Below are positions 1-9,419 of a stretch of 64,000 nucleotides of DNA, piece by piece. Origin of the DNA: Okeania sp. SIO2C9 (GTDB taxonomy: Bacteria; Cyanobacteriota; Cyanobacteriia; Cyanobacteriales; Microcoleaceae). The stretch covers positions 35,803 through 99,802 of the forward strand of contig NZ_JAAHGO010000031.1 in assembly GCF_010672455.1 (NCBI RefSeq). The letters run 5' to 3'. Under the pieces are notes generated by a model. That model did not search any database. It saw nothing but the letters and a program-made list of their open reading frames with translations, and was not told the DNA's origin. The stretch's first letter is position 1. Each line of letters opens with the position of its first letter. The translations under genes and the position numbers were made by a program.

Positions 1-2
1 TT

Positions 3-2699
3 TATCAGCAGTCTATAGTTATTGCAGCAGAGATAGGTGATAGGAAGAGTATCGCTGGTAGTTTGACTAATTTGGGTAATGCTTATGACTTTTTAGGAGA
101 ATATGAGAAAGCAATAAAAGCTCATCAGCAATCTGTAGCAGTTTTCCATCAAATAGGCGATCGGCACAGAAAAGCTCAATCTCTGAATAATTTGGGTGAA
201 ACTTATATGAGTTTAAGGGAGTCACAGAAGGCAATAGAAGCTTATCAGCAATCTGTAGCAGTTTTCCATCAAATAGGCGATCGGCACAGAGAAGCTCAAT
301 CTCTGACTAATTTGGGTAATGCTTATGACTTTTTAGGAGAATATGAGAAAGCAATAGAAGTACATCAGCAGTCTTTAGCTATTGCCAAAAAAATTGAAGA
401 CCCCCAGAGGATAGCTAAATCTCTCAACAGTCTAGGGAATGCTTACTATATATTGGGAGAATATCAGAAGTCAATAGATTTTCATCAACAGTCTCTGGCA
501 ATAGCAAAAGAAATTGGCGATCGCGATGGGGAAGCTGGATCTCTGAACAATCTAGCTCTTGTTTATCACATTCTGGGAGAATATGAGAAGTCAATAGATT
601 TTCATCAGGAGTCTCTAGCAATTCATCAAGAAATTGGCGATCGCGATGGGGAAGCTCAATCTCTCGGTAATTTGGGTCTGATGTATAATAGTTTAGAGCA
701 ATATCAGAAGGCAATAGATTTTCATCAGGAGTCTCTAGCAATTCATCAAGAAATTGGCGATCGTCAGGGACAAGCGAGGACTCTTCACAATTTGGGTCTT
801 GCTTATCAAAGTTTAGGAGATTATAGGAAGGTAATAGACTTCTATCAGCAGTCTTTAATCATTAAACGAGAACTTGGCGATCATTGGGGGGAAGTCGCAT
901 CTCTGGGAAACCTCGGCAGTACTTACAGTAGCTTAGGAGAGTATGAGAAAGCGACAGACTTCTATCAGCAGTCTTTAGGTATTGCACAAGATATTGGCGC
1001 TCGCGGGTGGCAAGCGAGAACACTTTCTAACTTGGCATCGGTCAAACGCATTCAAGGTAAGCTTAATGAAGCATTAACAGATATTGAATCAGCTATCAAT
1101 ATTGTGGAAAAACTGCGGACTAATATTATCAGTCAAGACCTCCGGACATCATACTTTGCTACAGTCCAAGATTATTATCAGCAATACATCGATCTATTAA
1201 TGCAACTCCACAAACAAAACCCCAACGAAGATTATGAAAGCAGAGCATTAAACGCTAGCGAACGCAGTCGTGCCAGAAGTCTACTAGACATCCTAGCAGA
1301 ATCAGGAGCAGACATCAAAACCGGAGTAGACCCCCAACTTCTCGCCCAAGAAAAGCAACTACTACAAAAACTTAACACATTAGACCAAGCGCGACAACTC
1401 AACACCCCTGGATACAACCCCGACGAACTCAAACAACAAATTGAAACTCTCAGCAACGAACTCCAACAATTAGAAGTCAAAATCAAACAAAATAGCCCTC
1501 GTTACGCCAACCTTAAATATCCAGACCCCCTCACCGCTTCAGAAATTCAACAACAAGTTATCGACAAAGAAAGCATACTTTTACAATATTCCCTCGGAGA
1601 AGAACGCAGTTATTTATGGTTAGTAACTCCCACAGAAATTAGCAGTTATGAACTTCCTCCAAGAAAGGAAATAGAAGAATTAGCTAAACAATTTAGAGAA
1701 GAAATTATATCCCTTTCCCCAGTGCCAGAAACCGGAAATAAATTAAGTGAAATATTATTATCATCGGTAGCAAATAAATTAGGAAATAAAAGACTATTAA
1801 TAGTAGGAGATGGCATCTTACAAACCATACCCTTTGCAGCTTTACCACTGCCACAAAATCTCAATCAAACTAACTATCAACCCCTAATTGTCAACCATGA
1901 AATTGTCACCTTACCTTCAGCTTCAAGTATTGATATTCTCAGAGAACAAGTCAAAGGCAGAACCCCTGCCCCGAAAAAAGTAGCCGTTTTTGCCGACCCA
2001 GTATTTGCAGATAACGACCCCAGATTTCAAACAGCTTCTCAAACAAAAAAAGAAACCGAAACTAAGGATTTAATTGCAATGGCATTAACTCGTTCTCTAG
2101 AAGATTTTCTCGGTTTATCATTCTCTCGCTTAGAAGGAACTCGTCAAGAAGCCGAAGCAATATTAGCATTAGTTCCTGACAATTTAGAACAATTATCCTT
2201 AGACTTCGATGCCAATCGAGAAACAGCAATAAATCCAGATTTATCCCAATATCAAATAGTACATTTAGCCACCCACGGACTATTAAATGAAAGCCAACCT
2301 GAATTATCAGGATTAGTGCTTTCTTTGTATGATAAAACTGGCAAAGAAAAACCAGGATTTTTACAATTAAACGATATATTTAATTTAGAAATGCCAGCGG
2401 AATTAGTAGTATTAAGTGCTTGTGAAACAGGAGTTGGAGAAGAAATAAGAGGAGAAGGGTTAGTGAGTTTAACTAGAGGATTTATGTATGCGGGAGCTAA
2501 ACGAGTGGTAGTAAGTTTATGGAGTGTGGCAGATAATTCGACTTCTAAATTAATGCAAAATTATTATCGGAAAATATTAGAAACAGGTAAAAATCCTGTG
2601 GAGGCAATGAGAGAAACTCAGTTAGAAATGTTGAGTTCAGAAAATTGGAAAGCACCTTATTATTGGGCGCCATTTGTGGTGCAGGGAGAATGGAAATGA
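3..2699 (+). CDS. TPR-CHAT protein (5' end outside window)
   Basis: The reading frame is open to the left edge of the window and the first bases already encode TPR sequence, so the true start lies upstream and the internal TTG at 63 is not a start. The N-terminal part is at least eight near-identical 40-residue tetratricopeptide repeats (consensus NLGxAYxxLGEYxKAIxxHQ) plus a degenerate ninth, then a helical linker (about residues 350-510 counted from position 63). The C-terminal CHAT domain is a caspase-like peptidase fold: HLATHG supplies the catalytic His near residue 736 and LSACETG the Cys near residue 786, so it looks active. TPR-CHAT proteins are common in cyanobacteria; a relative in type III-E CRISPR systems is a protease, and others belong to NTP-driven conflict systems. 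The substrate cannot be told from sequence. The 120-bp DNA repeats are similar enough to recombine. Confidence 0.9.
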   Translation, partial: YQQSIVIAAEIGDRKSIAGSLTNLGNAYDFLGEYEKAIKAHQQSVAVFHQIGDRHRKAQSLNNLGETYMSLRESQKAIEAYQQSVAVFHQIGDRHREAQSLTNLGNAYDFLGEYEKAIEVHQQSLAIAKKIEDPQRIAKSLNSLGNAYYILGEYQKSIDFHQQSLAIAKEIGDRDGEAGSLNNLALVYHILGEYEKSIDFHQESLAIHQEIGDRDGEAQSLGNLGLMYNSLEQYQKAIDFHQESLAIHQEIGDRQGQARTLHNLGLAYQSLGDYRKVIDFYQQSLIIKRELGDHWGEVASLGNLGSTYSSLGEYEKATDFYQQSLGIAQDIGARGWQARTLSNLASVKRIQGKLNEALTDIESAINIVEKLRTNIISQDLRTSYFATVQDYYQQYIDLLMQLHKQNPNEDYESRALNASERSRARSLLDILAESGADIKTGVDPQLLAQEKQLLQKLNTLDQARQLNTPGYNPDELKQQIETLSNELQQLEVKIKQNSPRYANLKYPDPLTASEIQQQVIDKESILLQYSLGEERSYLWLVTPTEISSYELPPRKEIEELAKQFREEIISLSPVPETGNKLSEILLSSVANKLGNKRLLIVGDGILQTIPFAALPLPQNLNQTNYQPLIVNHEIVTLPSASSIDILREQVKGRTPAPKKVAVFADPVFADNDPRFQTASQTKKETETKDLIAMALTRSLEDFLGLSFSRLEGTRQEAEAILALVPDNLEQLSLDFDANRETAINPDLSQYQIVHLATHGLLNESQPELSGLVLSLYDKTGKEKPGFLQLNDIFNLEMPAELVVLSACETGVGEEIRGEGLVSLTRGFMYAGAKRVVVSLWSVADNSTSKLMQNYYRKILETGKNPVEAMRETQLEMLSSENWKAPYYWAPFVVQGEWK

Positions 2700-2739
2700 A
2701 TTCAAAATTCAAAATTCAAAATTCAAAAGTAAGAATAAA

Positions 2740-2951
2740 TAGGGTTTGCTGAAAAAGTTTGTTAGTGAAGGAAGGGAACAGGGAACAGGGAACAGTTTAA
2801 ACTATCTGCTACGGTCAAATTTTGGGCATTGTCAGGGTCAAAACTTTACCATTTTGAGACAACAATAGCCAAAAACTAGGTACTTTTTCAGTTATGAAAA
2901 AGGCTCAAACCAATATCAGTCAATACTTTGATATTTAATCAGCAAACCCTA
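2740..2951. repeat. MITE-like element, TAGGGTTTGCTGA ends
   Basis: A 212-bp non-coding segment is bounded by a perfect 13-bp terminal inverted repeat, TAGGGTTTGCTGA at 2740-2752 and its complement at 2939-2951. Near the left end the core holds a short tandem repeat of GGAACAG. The same ends recur at 12677-12948, 16034 and 52961. It sits in the 500-bp gap between the TPR-CHAT and C11 genes. Confidence 0.6.
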
Positions 2952-3011
2952 AATAAAGTTAAAAGTTAAAAGTTAAAATTAATCTCTGACTGAGTTTTAA
3001 CATTTATCAAT

Positions 3012-3140
3012 GTAGGTTGGTTTGAGGTCGAAAACCCAACAAATTGCTTGAATAAACAACAACACCTAACAAAGATAGGTATCTTTTGGGTTGCGCAATA
3101 GAATATCCGTTCCGCTCCGCGATCGCTTAACCAAACCTAC
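3012..3140. repeat. Imperfect inverted repeat, GTAGGTTGG-type ends
   Basis: GTAGGTTGGTTTGAG at 3012 is an imperfect inverted copy of CTTAACCAAACCTAC ending at 3140, enclosing about 100 bp with HIP1-like and GTTCCGCTCCGCG sequence. Such palindrome-ended spacers are common between cyanobacterial genes. No ORF was seen inside. Confidence 0.4.
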
Positions 3141-3201
3141 TAGACCGACTGCATATTTTCCTTGAAATTGAAACTATAATAGTATTGATTATATCAAGAT
3201 T

Positions 3202-4386
3202 ATGATAATGATAAAGCGTAGAACATTTTGTCGTTATATTGCTCTGAGTTCAGCTTATTTTGCTGGTGCTTTAGAGCAAAAATTAGTTCTTTCTACTACT
3301 GCCAAAATTTCTCCAATTAAATCATTTCATAACTGGGTAGTATTGTATTGGATGCCATACGATAACGATCTTGTACGCTTTGGTGAACCAATAATTAAAA
3401 TGTTAACCCGTGGTACACAAAACTCAGAAGTTGCTGTAGTTGTTCAATCAGACTATTGGGGTGACAAAAAAATGCGCCGTCGTCTACTGATGAAAGGAAC
3501 TATCAAAGAAATTAATATACTAGGAGAAGATAGTAGTGATGTATCTGCTTTTTCAGCTTATCTTGATTGGGCAAAGAAAAATTTTGAGGCAGAAAATTGG
3601 GCTATTATTATTGTAGGTCATGGTGGCAAGATTAACGAAGTTAGTCCTGATGACCACAGAGCAACTAATCAAACACGAAGCTGGATGAGAGTAGACCAGT
3701 TAACCAATGTACTTAGCAATTTTAACCAAGGGGTTAATGGACGAGTCGAGCTACTTTTCTGGCAAAATTGTAACAAAGCTACCCTAGAGGTTATGTATGA
3801 AGCAAGGAATTGTGCTAAGTATACTCTTGCTTCTCAACTGCTTCTAGGGGCACCAAATTACTATTATAGTGGTTTTCTCAATCGTTTACAAGAGCCATAT
3901 GTCGGCGGACGTGAAGCAGCTATAGCTATTATGGATTCTGAAAGAGCTGATATGTATCATACTCTGACTCTGGTGGATAATCAAGAGGTTAAGCTGATTC
4001 CAGACAAACTCTCACGGTTACTTCAGTTGATTCTCAACAACAATTTGCTATCAATCAGGCAATCAGAACTTTCAATTTTTCGCTATTTTGGCGAACAGTG
4101 TTGTGATGCTCTTGTATTTCTTGGTTATCTCTCCAGTTTGAGCAAGAAAGGATATCTAGAGTTTACTAAGTTTGCTAATTTTCTGCGTCAAAGGGTGATT
4201 ACTTTCCATAAAATAGGGGGAGAACTTTATGGTATAAGTAGTCCTGACAATACAAACTCAGAGGAATTATGTGGTTTGAGTTTATATCTTCCAGAAACTC
4301 AAAAGGACACTTCTCGCTATAGTTCACTTGCTCTATATGAAAAAGTTGATCTAGTCAACTTATACAGAAGGATAGTTAACATTTAA
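3202..4386 (+). CDS. Clostripain-like (peptidase C11 family) cysteine protease
   Basis: A 394-aa protein. The N-terminus (KRRTFCRYIALSSAYFAGA) resembles a twin-arginine or Sec signal, so export is likely. From about residue 44 it follows the C11 fold: WVVLYWMPYDNDL strand, then IIIVGHGG with the presumed catalytic His140, then LLFWQNCNKATLEV with the presumed catalytic Cys190. Both lie where the clostripain His-Cys dyad is expected (family knowledge; assignment by eye). C11 enzymes cut after Arg or Lys, and the fold belongs to clan CD with caspases. ATG codons at 3202 and 3208 are both possible starts. It lies between two other clan CD-type proteases (TPR-CHAT and a C14 caspase), which suggests a local theme but no operon, since the gaps are long. 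Confidence 0.75.
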   Translation: MIMIKRRTFCRYIALSSAYFAGALEQKLVLSTTAKISPIKSFHNWVVLYWMPYDNDLVRFGEPIIKMLTRGTQNSEVAVVVQSDYWGDKKMRRRLLMKGTIKEINILGEDSSDVSAFSAYLDWAKKNFEAENWAIIIVGHGGKINEVSPDDHRATNQTRSWMRVDQLTNVLSNFNQGVNGRVELLFWQNCNKATLEVMYEARNCAKYTLASQLLLGAPNYYYSGFLNRLQEPYVGGREAAIAIMDSERADMYHTLTLVDNQEVKLIPDKLSRLLQLILNNNLLSIRQSELSIFRYFGEQCCDALVFLGYLSSLSKKGYLEFTKFANFLRQRVITFHKIGGELYGISSPDNTNSEELCGLSLYLPETQKDTSRYSSLALYEKVDLVNLYRRIVNI

Positions 4387-4399
4387 AGGGTTGAAATTA

Positions 4400-4633
4400 A
4401 TGAAAGCAATAGAAACTAACGGCAAAATTGATAAAAATGGCAATCTAATTTTAGAACATCCTCTAGAAATAGATACTCCTACAAATGTACGAGTTATTAT
4501 TCTTGTACCAGAAGATTCTGAAGCTCAAGAAATAGAGACTAATCAAACTAACAAAGCTAATTTTGAAAAAGCTATGGCTATTTATAAAAAAGGAAGTGAA
4601 AAATATAAAAATGCGTTACGAGAATTAGCATAA
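4400..4633 (+). CDS. Small antitoxin-like protein paired with Fic/Doc toxin
   Basis: A 77-aa protein. The frame also contains an upstream TTG at 4391, but the ATG at 4400 gives the normal start (MKAIETNGKIDKNGNL). The N-terminal half has the beta-rich pattern of cyanobacterial AbrB-like or DUF2281-like antitoxins (GKIDKNGNLILEHPLEI), and the C-terminal half is a charged helix. No toxin-inhibiting motif was recognised with certainty. Its stop codon overlaps the start of the downstream Fic/Doc gene as TAATG, so the two are translationally coupled. That arrangement is the main reason to call it an antitoxin. Confidence 0.6.
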   Translation: MKAIETNGKIDKNGNLILEHPLEIDTPTNVRVIILVPEDSEAQEIETNQTNKANFEKAMAIYKKGSEKYKNALRELA

Positions 4634-5019
4634 TGAAAGAACCTATTTGGATAGATGAAATTATTACTCAAGCTATTCATGGAGACCAAATTATTCAACA
4701 TGGAGGAAGTCCAGGAATTAGAGATGAAAATTTACTTTCTGCTAGTTTAGCTAGACCTCGACATTTGTTTACTTATGGTCAACCAAATTTATTTGAACTT
4801 GCAGCAGCTTATGGTTATAGTCTAGCGAAAAATCATCCATTTATTGATGGGAATAAAAGAACAGCTTTTATGGTTATGTATACTTTTTTAGGTCTAAATA
4901 ATTATTTCCTAGAAGTTCCCGAACCAGAAGTCGTTACAATAATGGAACAGTTAGCAAGTGGAGAAGAAAATCAAGAATCTCTAGGTAACTGGTTAGCAGA
5001 AAATTCTGTAGAAATTTAA
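4633..5019 (+). CDS. Fic/Doc family toxin
   Basis: A 128-aa protein with the Fic core HPFIDGNKRTA near residues 74-84. The NKR ending is the Doc-like form of the Fic motif (consensus HxFx[D/N][A/G]NKR); Doc of phage P1 phosphorylates and inactivates EF-Tu. An upstream flap region (GGSPGIRDENLLSASLARP) also matches Doc/Fic proteins. The length matches a single-domain Doc toxin. It overlaps the upstream small gene by one base. The chemistry (kinase or AMP-transferase) cannot be decided by eye. The catalytic His and the P-loop-like GNKR are intact, so the toxin is probably functional. Confidence 0.88.
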   Translation: MKEPIWIDEIITQAIHGDQIIQHGGSPGIRDENLLSASLARPRHLFTYGQPNLFELAAAYGYSLAKNHPFIDGNKRTAFMVMYTFLGLNNYFLEVPEPEVVTIMEQLASGEENQESLGNWLAENSVEI

Positions 5020-5033
5020 GCATTAAAATAATA

Positions 5034-5222
5034 TTTAGTTTAAACCCTCCCCTTTTAAGGGGAAAAAAGAAATAATATTTTCTTATATTCAATCCTCTCA
5101 GTTTTAACCAGAGGTAATTATCAATTATTCATTATCCATTATCCATTAATGAAAGCATATTTCGGACATAATGATGTACAAGATGAATAGTGAAAATATT
5201 GTAGTGCGGGCATCTTGCCCGC
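5034..5222. repeat. Dispersed intergenic repeat and GCGGGCA hairpin
   Basis: This gap carries a reverse-oriented copy of the recurrent spacer repeat (CCCCTTTTAAGGGG palindrome, then AGAGGTAATTAT and runs of ATTATCCATT). At 5206-5222 there is a perfect hairpin, GCGGGCA-TCT-TGCCCGC, a motif widely scattered in cyanobacterial genomes. A terminator role is possible but there is no T tract. Confidence 0.45.
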
Positions 5223-5314
5223 GACGGGTGTACCTCATTAAAGTGGAACCTGCTGTATTTAGTTTAAATTAGTTGAAAATTTTAACAAAACCTAGAAATA
5301 AGGAATTATTTAAA

Positions 5315-6529
5315 ATGTCTCCTATATCTCGCCGTCATTTTTTCCAATTTGCTAGTTCAATACTTGCTACCTTTGGCATAAGTCAGTTAAAATTTCTCTC
5401 CCAAGTCGAAAATTATGGCAAAGTATTAGCTCAAAGTACTCCACGAAAACTTGCTTTATTAGTAGGAATTAATAAATATAAAAAAGCCCCTTTAAGAGGT
5501 TGTGTCAATGATACAGAAATGCAACGTCATCTATTAATTCACCGTTTTGGTTTTAATCCAAAAGATATCTATATTGTTACTGATGAGCAAGCAACTCGCC
5601 AAGGAATTTTAGAAGCATTTGAAGAACATTTAATTAAACAAGCAAAACCAGGAGATGTGGCAGTTTTTCATTATTCCGGTCATGGTTCCCGCGTCAAAGA
5701 TCCTAATCCTATTGTCAAAACTTCTTTGATGGATGGTAGTGGTTTAAGTGGTACATTAGTTCCGGTCGATAGTTCTTTGCCTCAAGGATATCCCAATATT
5801 GGTGGTACTGTTAATGATATTATGGGGCATACTTTATTTTTACTTACTTCAGCTTTAAAGACAGAAAATTTTACCGGAATTCTTGATAGTTGTTTTTCGG
5901 GAATGACAACTAGAGATTTTACTGTTCGTTCTCGTGCAGGAGGGGAAAAAATAGAAATTGTCTCCCAAGAAAAGGCTTATCAAGAAAAATGGTTATCTCG
6001 CCTTGATATGTCTGAAGATGAATTTGTGAAAGGTTATAAAAGTGGTGTAGCAAAAGGAGTAGTTTTTGCCTCTGCTAAACCTTTTCAAACTGCAAAAGAT
6101 ATGAAAATTCTTGATTTTTATGCTGGAATTTTTAGTTATTTATTCACACAATATTTATGGCAAGAAACAGCTACACCAGAAGAGGCGATCGCTTATGTTA
6201 ATCGACAAATTCCAGCTAGGTTAAAACAAAATCCACTTTATGAAGTTAAGAAAGATACTAAATTAGACAGTAAAGCTATATATTTGACTGAATATTCTAG
6301 TCCTGTTGCTAATGCAGTAGTTACAGAAGTTGAAGATGATCAAGCTCAAATTTGGTTAGGAGGATTAGATATCAAAAACATTGCTGAATTAACAACAGGT
6401 TCTGTATTTAATGTTGTAAATTCAAAAGAAAAATCTGCTGGTAAATTAATGTTTGAATCTCGTGAGGGTTTATTGGGAACTGCAACAGTTAAAGGTACTG
6501 TTAAGCCTGGTTCTCTATTACAAATTTAA
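5315..6529 (+). CDS. Tat-exported caspase-like (C14) protease, orthocaspase type
   Basis: A 404-aa protein. I start it at the ATG at 5315, because an AAGGAA ribosome site lies 9 bp upstream and the twin-arginine signal SRRHFFQFASS follows at once; the frame is open further up to a TTG at 5273. The mature protein starts with LALLVGINKYKKAPLRGCVND, the typical p20 opening. The catalytic dyad is visible: His123 in HYSGHGSRV and Cys193 in LDSCFSGM. The C-terminal 130 residues are beta-rich and of unknown role. Prokaryotic caspase homologues usually cleave after Arg or Lys. A Tat signal means the enzyme would work in the periplasm or outside. Confidence 0.88.
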   Translation: MSPISRRHFFQFASSILATFGISQLKFLSQVENYGKVLAQSTPRKLALLVGINKYKKAPLRGCVNDTEMQRHLLIHRFGFNPKDIYIVTDEQATRQGILEAFEEHLIKQAKPGDVAVFHYSGHGSRVKDPNPIVKTSLMDGSGLSGTLVPVDSSLPQGYPNIGGTVNDIMGHTLFLLTSALKTENFTGILDSCFSGMTTRDFTVRSRAGGEKIEIVSQEKAYQEKWLSRLDMSEDEFVKGYKSGVAKGVVFASAKPFQTAKDMKILDFYAGIFSYLFTQYLWQETATPEEAIAYVNRQIPARLKQNPLYEVKKDTKLDSKAIYLTEYSSPVANAVVTEVEDDQAQIWLGGLDIKNIAELTTGSVFNVVNSKEKSAGKLMFESREGLLGTATVKGTVKPGSLLQI

Positions 6530-6530
6530 A

Positions 6531-6550
6531 GGGTGTGCTTCAACACACCC
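6531..6550. terminator. Hairpin directly after the caspase gene
   Basis: GGGTGTG-CTTCAA-CACACCC starts 1 bp after the stop codon. It is a perfect 7-bp stem with a 6-nt loop but no U-tract on the plus strand, so it is either a weak terminator or a 3' stabilising hairpin. Confidence 0.4.
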
Positions 6551-6604
6551 AATAAGGTGTCAGGAGTCAGGAGGGAAGAAAGAAGAAGAAAGAGAAAGTT
6601 TTTT

Positions 6605-6847
6605 GGTAGTCCTGCTCGCGTAATGGTATACAAGGAACAAGGAATGTTTGGCACAGGAGCAAGATGCTCCCACTGTTCTCGTAACAAAAATAATGCAATG
6701 CACGACCATGACAATGCACCACCACCAGTCCTGCTCGTGTAATGGTATACAAGGAACAAGGGATGCTTGGCACGGGAGCAAGATGCTCCCACTGTTCTCG
6801 TAACAAAAATAATGCAATGCACGACCATTACAATACACTACCACCAG
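6605..6847. repeat. Two-copy 119-bp tandem repeat with hairpin
   Basis: Two copies (period 119 bp, about 95% identical) run from CCTGCTCG at 6611 and 6730. Each has a hairpin GGAGCA-AGA-TGCTCC. Small ORFs in several frames here are artefacts of the repeat. The rest of the gap to 7032 holds poly-purine runs and further short direct repeats. Confidence 0.75.
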
Positions 6848-7032
6848 TTTTTTTTATCACTAATTATCCGGAAATAATATAACTTCTGACTGTAATGAAG
6901 TGTGTCTTACATTCTGAAGGCGATGTGTGCGGAAATGGTTCCGCACTAGAAAAGCGCCGTAGAAGACCTCAGAATTGTACACTCACTTCTGAGTTCTGAA
7001 TTCTAAATTCTAAATTATAAATTCTAAATTCC

Positions 7033-9000
7033 CTAAGCTCCTCCCCGTAACTTATCTAATACACTCCGGTCTTGTAACGTTGAAGTATCCCCAGCAATTT
7101 CCTGACCCGCCGCCAGAGACCGTAACAACCTCCGCATAATCTTACCAGAACGAGTTTTAGGCAAATCCTCAGTAAAGCGGATCTCACCAGGACGAGCGAT
7201 CGCTCCAATTTCCTGAACAACGTGCTGCTTCAACTCCTTCTCCAAAACCTCATCTGGTTCGCGCTCGCCTTCTAAAGTCACAAAAGCCACAATATCCTCA
7301 CCCTTAACCTCATCAGGTTTACCAACAACTGCTGCCTCAGCAACAGCAGGGTGAGAAACCAATGCCGACTCTACCTCCATAGTACCCAGACGATGACCAG
7401 CCACATTAATCACATCATCAACACGACCCATCACCCAAAAATAACCATCCTCGTCTCTGTGGGCACCATCACCAGCAAAATAAATATACTCCCCACTCTT
7501 CGGACGTAAATACTCCCAATAAGTACGACGGAAGCGGTCGTCATCTCCATAAACAGTCCGCATCATTCCAGGCCAAGGATGCTTAACCACCAAATAACCA
7601 CCATTATTACCATCCACAGACTCACCCTCCTGATTAACAATATCAGCAATAATCCCAGGGAAAGGGAAAGTCGCCGAACCAGGTTTAGTCGAAGTAGCAC
7701 CAGGTAAAGGAGTAATCATAAACCCACCAGTTTCAGTTTGCCACCAAGTATCAACTATCGGACAGCGATCGCCACCAATAACACGGTTATACCAAATCCA
7801 AGCTTCTGGGTTGATTGGTTCTCCCACTGTTCCTAACAACCGCAAAGAAGTAAGATTTCTAGAATTGGGATGATGTTCTCCCATTTTCATTAATGCTCGG
7901 ATAGCAGTAGGAGCAGTATAAAAAATAGTAACGCCATATTTTTCTACCACATCCCACAGACAACCAGGATTAGAAGCTCTTGGTGCGCCTTCATACATTA
8001 AGCTAGTAGCACCATTGGAAAGAGGACCATAGACAATATAACTATGACCAGTAATCCAACCTACATCCGCAGTACACCAATACACATCTGTGTCTTGCAG
8101 GTCAAACGCCCATTTATTAGTAACATGAGTATAGAGATTATAACCCCCTGTGGTGTGTACAACTCCTTTAGGTTTGCCAGTAGTGCCACTTGTATACAGA
8201 ATAAATAGCATATCTTCACTATCCATTGGTTCCGCTGGACATTCCCCAGAAGCACCTTTTTGAAGATCGTGCCACCAATGGTCGCGCCCAGGTTCCATCT
8301 GAATTTGTTGGGCAGTGCGTTTAACCACTAGCACATTTTCCACAGTGGGGGCACCTGCGGCTAGAGCTTTGTCTACTTGTTCTTTGAGGGGAACAATAGC
8401 ATCTTTTCGCCAACCACCATCAGCAGTCACTACTAACTTAGCCTCAGCATCAACCAGTCTGTCTTTAAGAGCTTCAGCGCTGAAACCCCCAAAAACAACA
8501 GTGTGGGGAGCGCCTATTCTTGCACAGGCCAACATGGCAATGGCTGCTTCAGGAATCATCGGCATATAAATACCCACGCGATCGCCTTTTTTCACTCCCA
8601 ATTGTTTAAAAACGTTCGCCATCTGGCAAACTTCCCGATGCAGTTGGGCATAAGTAAGAGTGCGAGAGTCTCCGGGTTCTCCTTCCCATATTAGGGCTGC
8701 TTTGTTACGTCGCCAGGTGGTAAGATGACGGTCGAGACAGTTATAGGAAATATTTATTTTGCCATTAACAAACCATTTAACAAAAGGTGGTTGCCAGTCG
8801 AGTACTTTGTCCCATTTCTGGAACCAGTCTAATTCTGTTTCAGCTAGTTCTGCCCAAAATCCTTCTGGGTCAGTCTTGGCTTTTTCGTAGAGTTGTTTAT
8901 ATTCTTCTATGCTCTTAATATGTGCTTTTTGAGCAAATTCTGTAGGTGGGGGAAAAAGGCGTTTTTCTTGTAGGATTGATTCAATAGTCGGTTGTGACAT
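7033..9000 (-). CDS. acs: Acetyl-coenzyme A synthetase
   Basis: A 655-aa protein of the usual AcsA length. It turns acetate, ATP and CoA into acetyl-CoA through acetyl-AMP, in the cytoplasm. The N-terminal ACS domain ([20 protein letters not shown]), the AMP-binding motif [11 protein letters not shown], the acetate-pocket region [16 protein letters not shown] and the C-terminal [11 protein letters not shown] are all present. The Lys near residue 620 in that last motif is the site that acetylation switches off in other bacteria. The ATG start ([11 protein letters not shown]) is the only reasonable one. It is a single gene, convergent with the caspase gene; the 419 bp upstream are non-coding and should hold its promoter. 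Confidence 0.97.
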   Translation of the reverse strand: MSQPTIESILQEKRLFPPPTEFAQKAHIKSIEEYKQLYEKAKTDPEGFWAELAETELDWFQKWDKVLDWQPPFVKWFVNGKINISYNCLDRHLTTWRRNKAALIWEGEPGDSRTLTYAQLHREVCQMANVFKQLGVKKGDRVGIYMPMIPEAAIAMLACARIGAPHTVVFGGFSAEALKDRLVDAEAKLVVTADGGWRKDAIVPLKEQVDKALAAGAPTVENVLVVKRTAQQIQMEPGRDHWWHDLQKGASGECPAEPMDSEDMLFILYTSGTTGKPKGVVHTTGGYNLYTHVTNKWAFDLQDTDVYWCTADVGWITGHSYIVYGPLSNGATSLMYEGAPRASNPGCLWDVVEKYGVTIFYTAPTAIRALMKMGEHHPNSRNLTSLRLLGTVGEPINPEAWIWYNRVIGGDRCPIVDTWWQTETGGFMITPLPGATSTKPGSATFPFPGIIADIVNQEGESVDGNNGGYLVVKHPWPGMMRTVYGDDDRFRRTYWEYLRPKSGEYIYFAGDGAHRDEDGYFWVMGRVDDVINVAGHRLGTMEVESALVSHPAVAEAAVVGKPDEVKGEDIVAFVTLEGEREPDEVLEKELKQHVVQEIGAIARPGEIRFTEDLPKTRSGKIMRRLLRSLAAGQEIAGDTSTLQDRSVLDKLRGGA

Positions 9001-9263
9001 TTTTGTATTTGTAGTTACTGCTAATAATCATTGTGGACTTATAATGAACATTAGAATCTTTATTTTTTTTAAGCTCAGTTTCAGATTTGTAGGGGGTGAT
9101 ACCCTTATGTCTTGTCTTCAAAAATATCTACCATTTAGAAAGAAATTAGTCAATAGATGAAAGTATTTTAATCTAGATATTTGTAGAAATATTTTGAGTA
9201 GTTATAATTTCCTAATGCTTAACCCTTCATACTGTTAATCAAGCGCTACAATATTCATTGTGA

Positions 9264-9368
9264 TATAGCAAGGAAAGAGTAGGTTAGGACTTATATTGAT
9301 AATGAACCTGAGACAGAGAAAAACTTTTGTCACTTTTCCCTGTTCCCTGTTCCCTGTTCCCTGCTATA
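9264..9368. repeat. MITE-like element, TATAGCA ends
   Basis: A 105-bp segment runs from TATAGCAAGG to TGCTATA, with a core of TGTTCCC tandem repeats. The middle (AACCTGAGACAGAGAAAAAC) matches 26479-26570, which has the same ends. The rest of the 9001-9419 gap is AT-rich, with no gene seen. Confidence 0.5.
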
Positions 9369-9419
9369 TAAAAAAACTTTTTTACAGATTCTAAGATGGG
9401 TCTTAATGTAGGAGGATGA

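Noticed and set aside
424..741. Antisense ORF in the TPR region
   Set aside because: It follows the 120-bp repeat period on the opposite strand (repeated PHRDRQFL), a mirror of the TPR coding sequence.
6526..6844. Overlapping small ORFs on both strands
   Set aside because: They arise from the 119-bp tandem repeat, have Cys/His/Leu-rich translations with no family pattern, and overlap each other in several frames.
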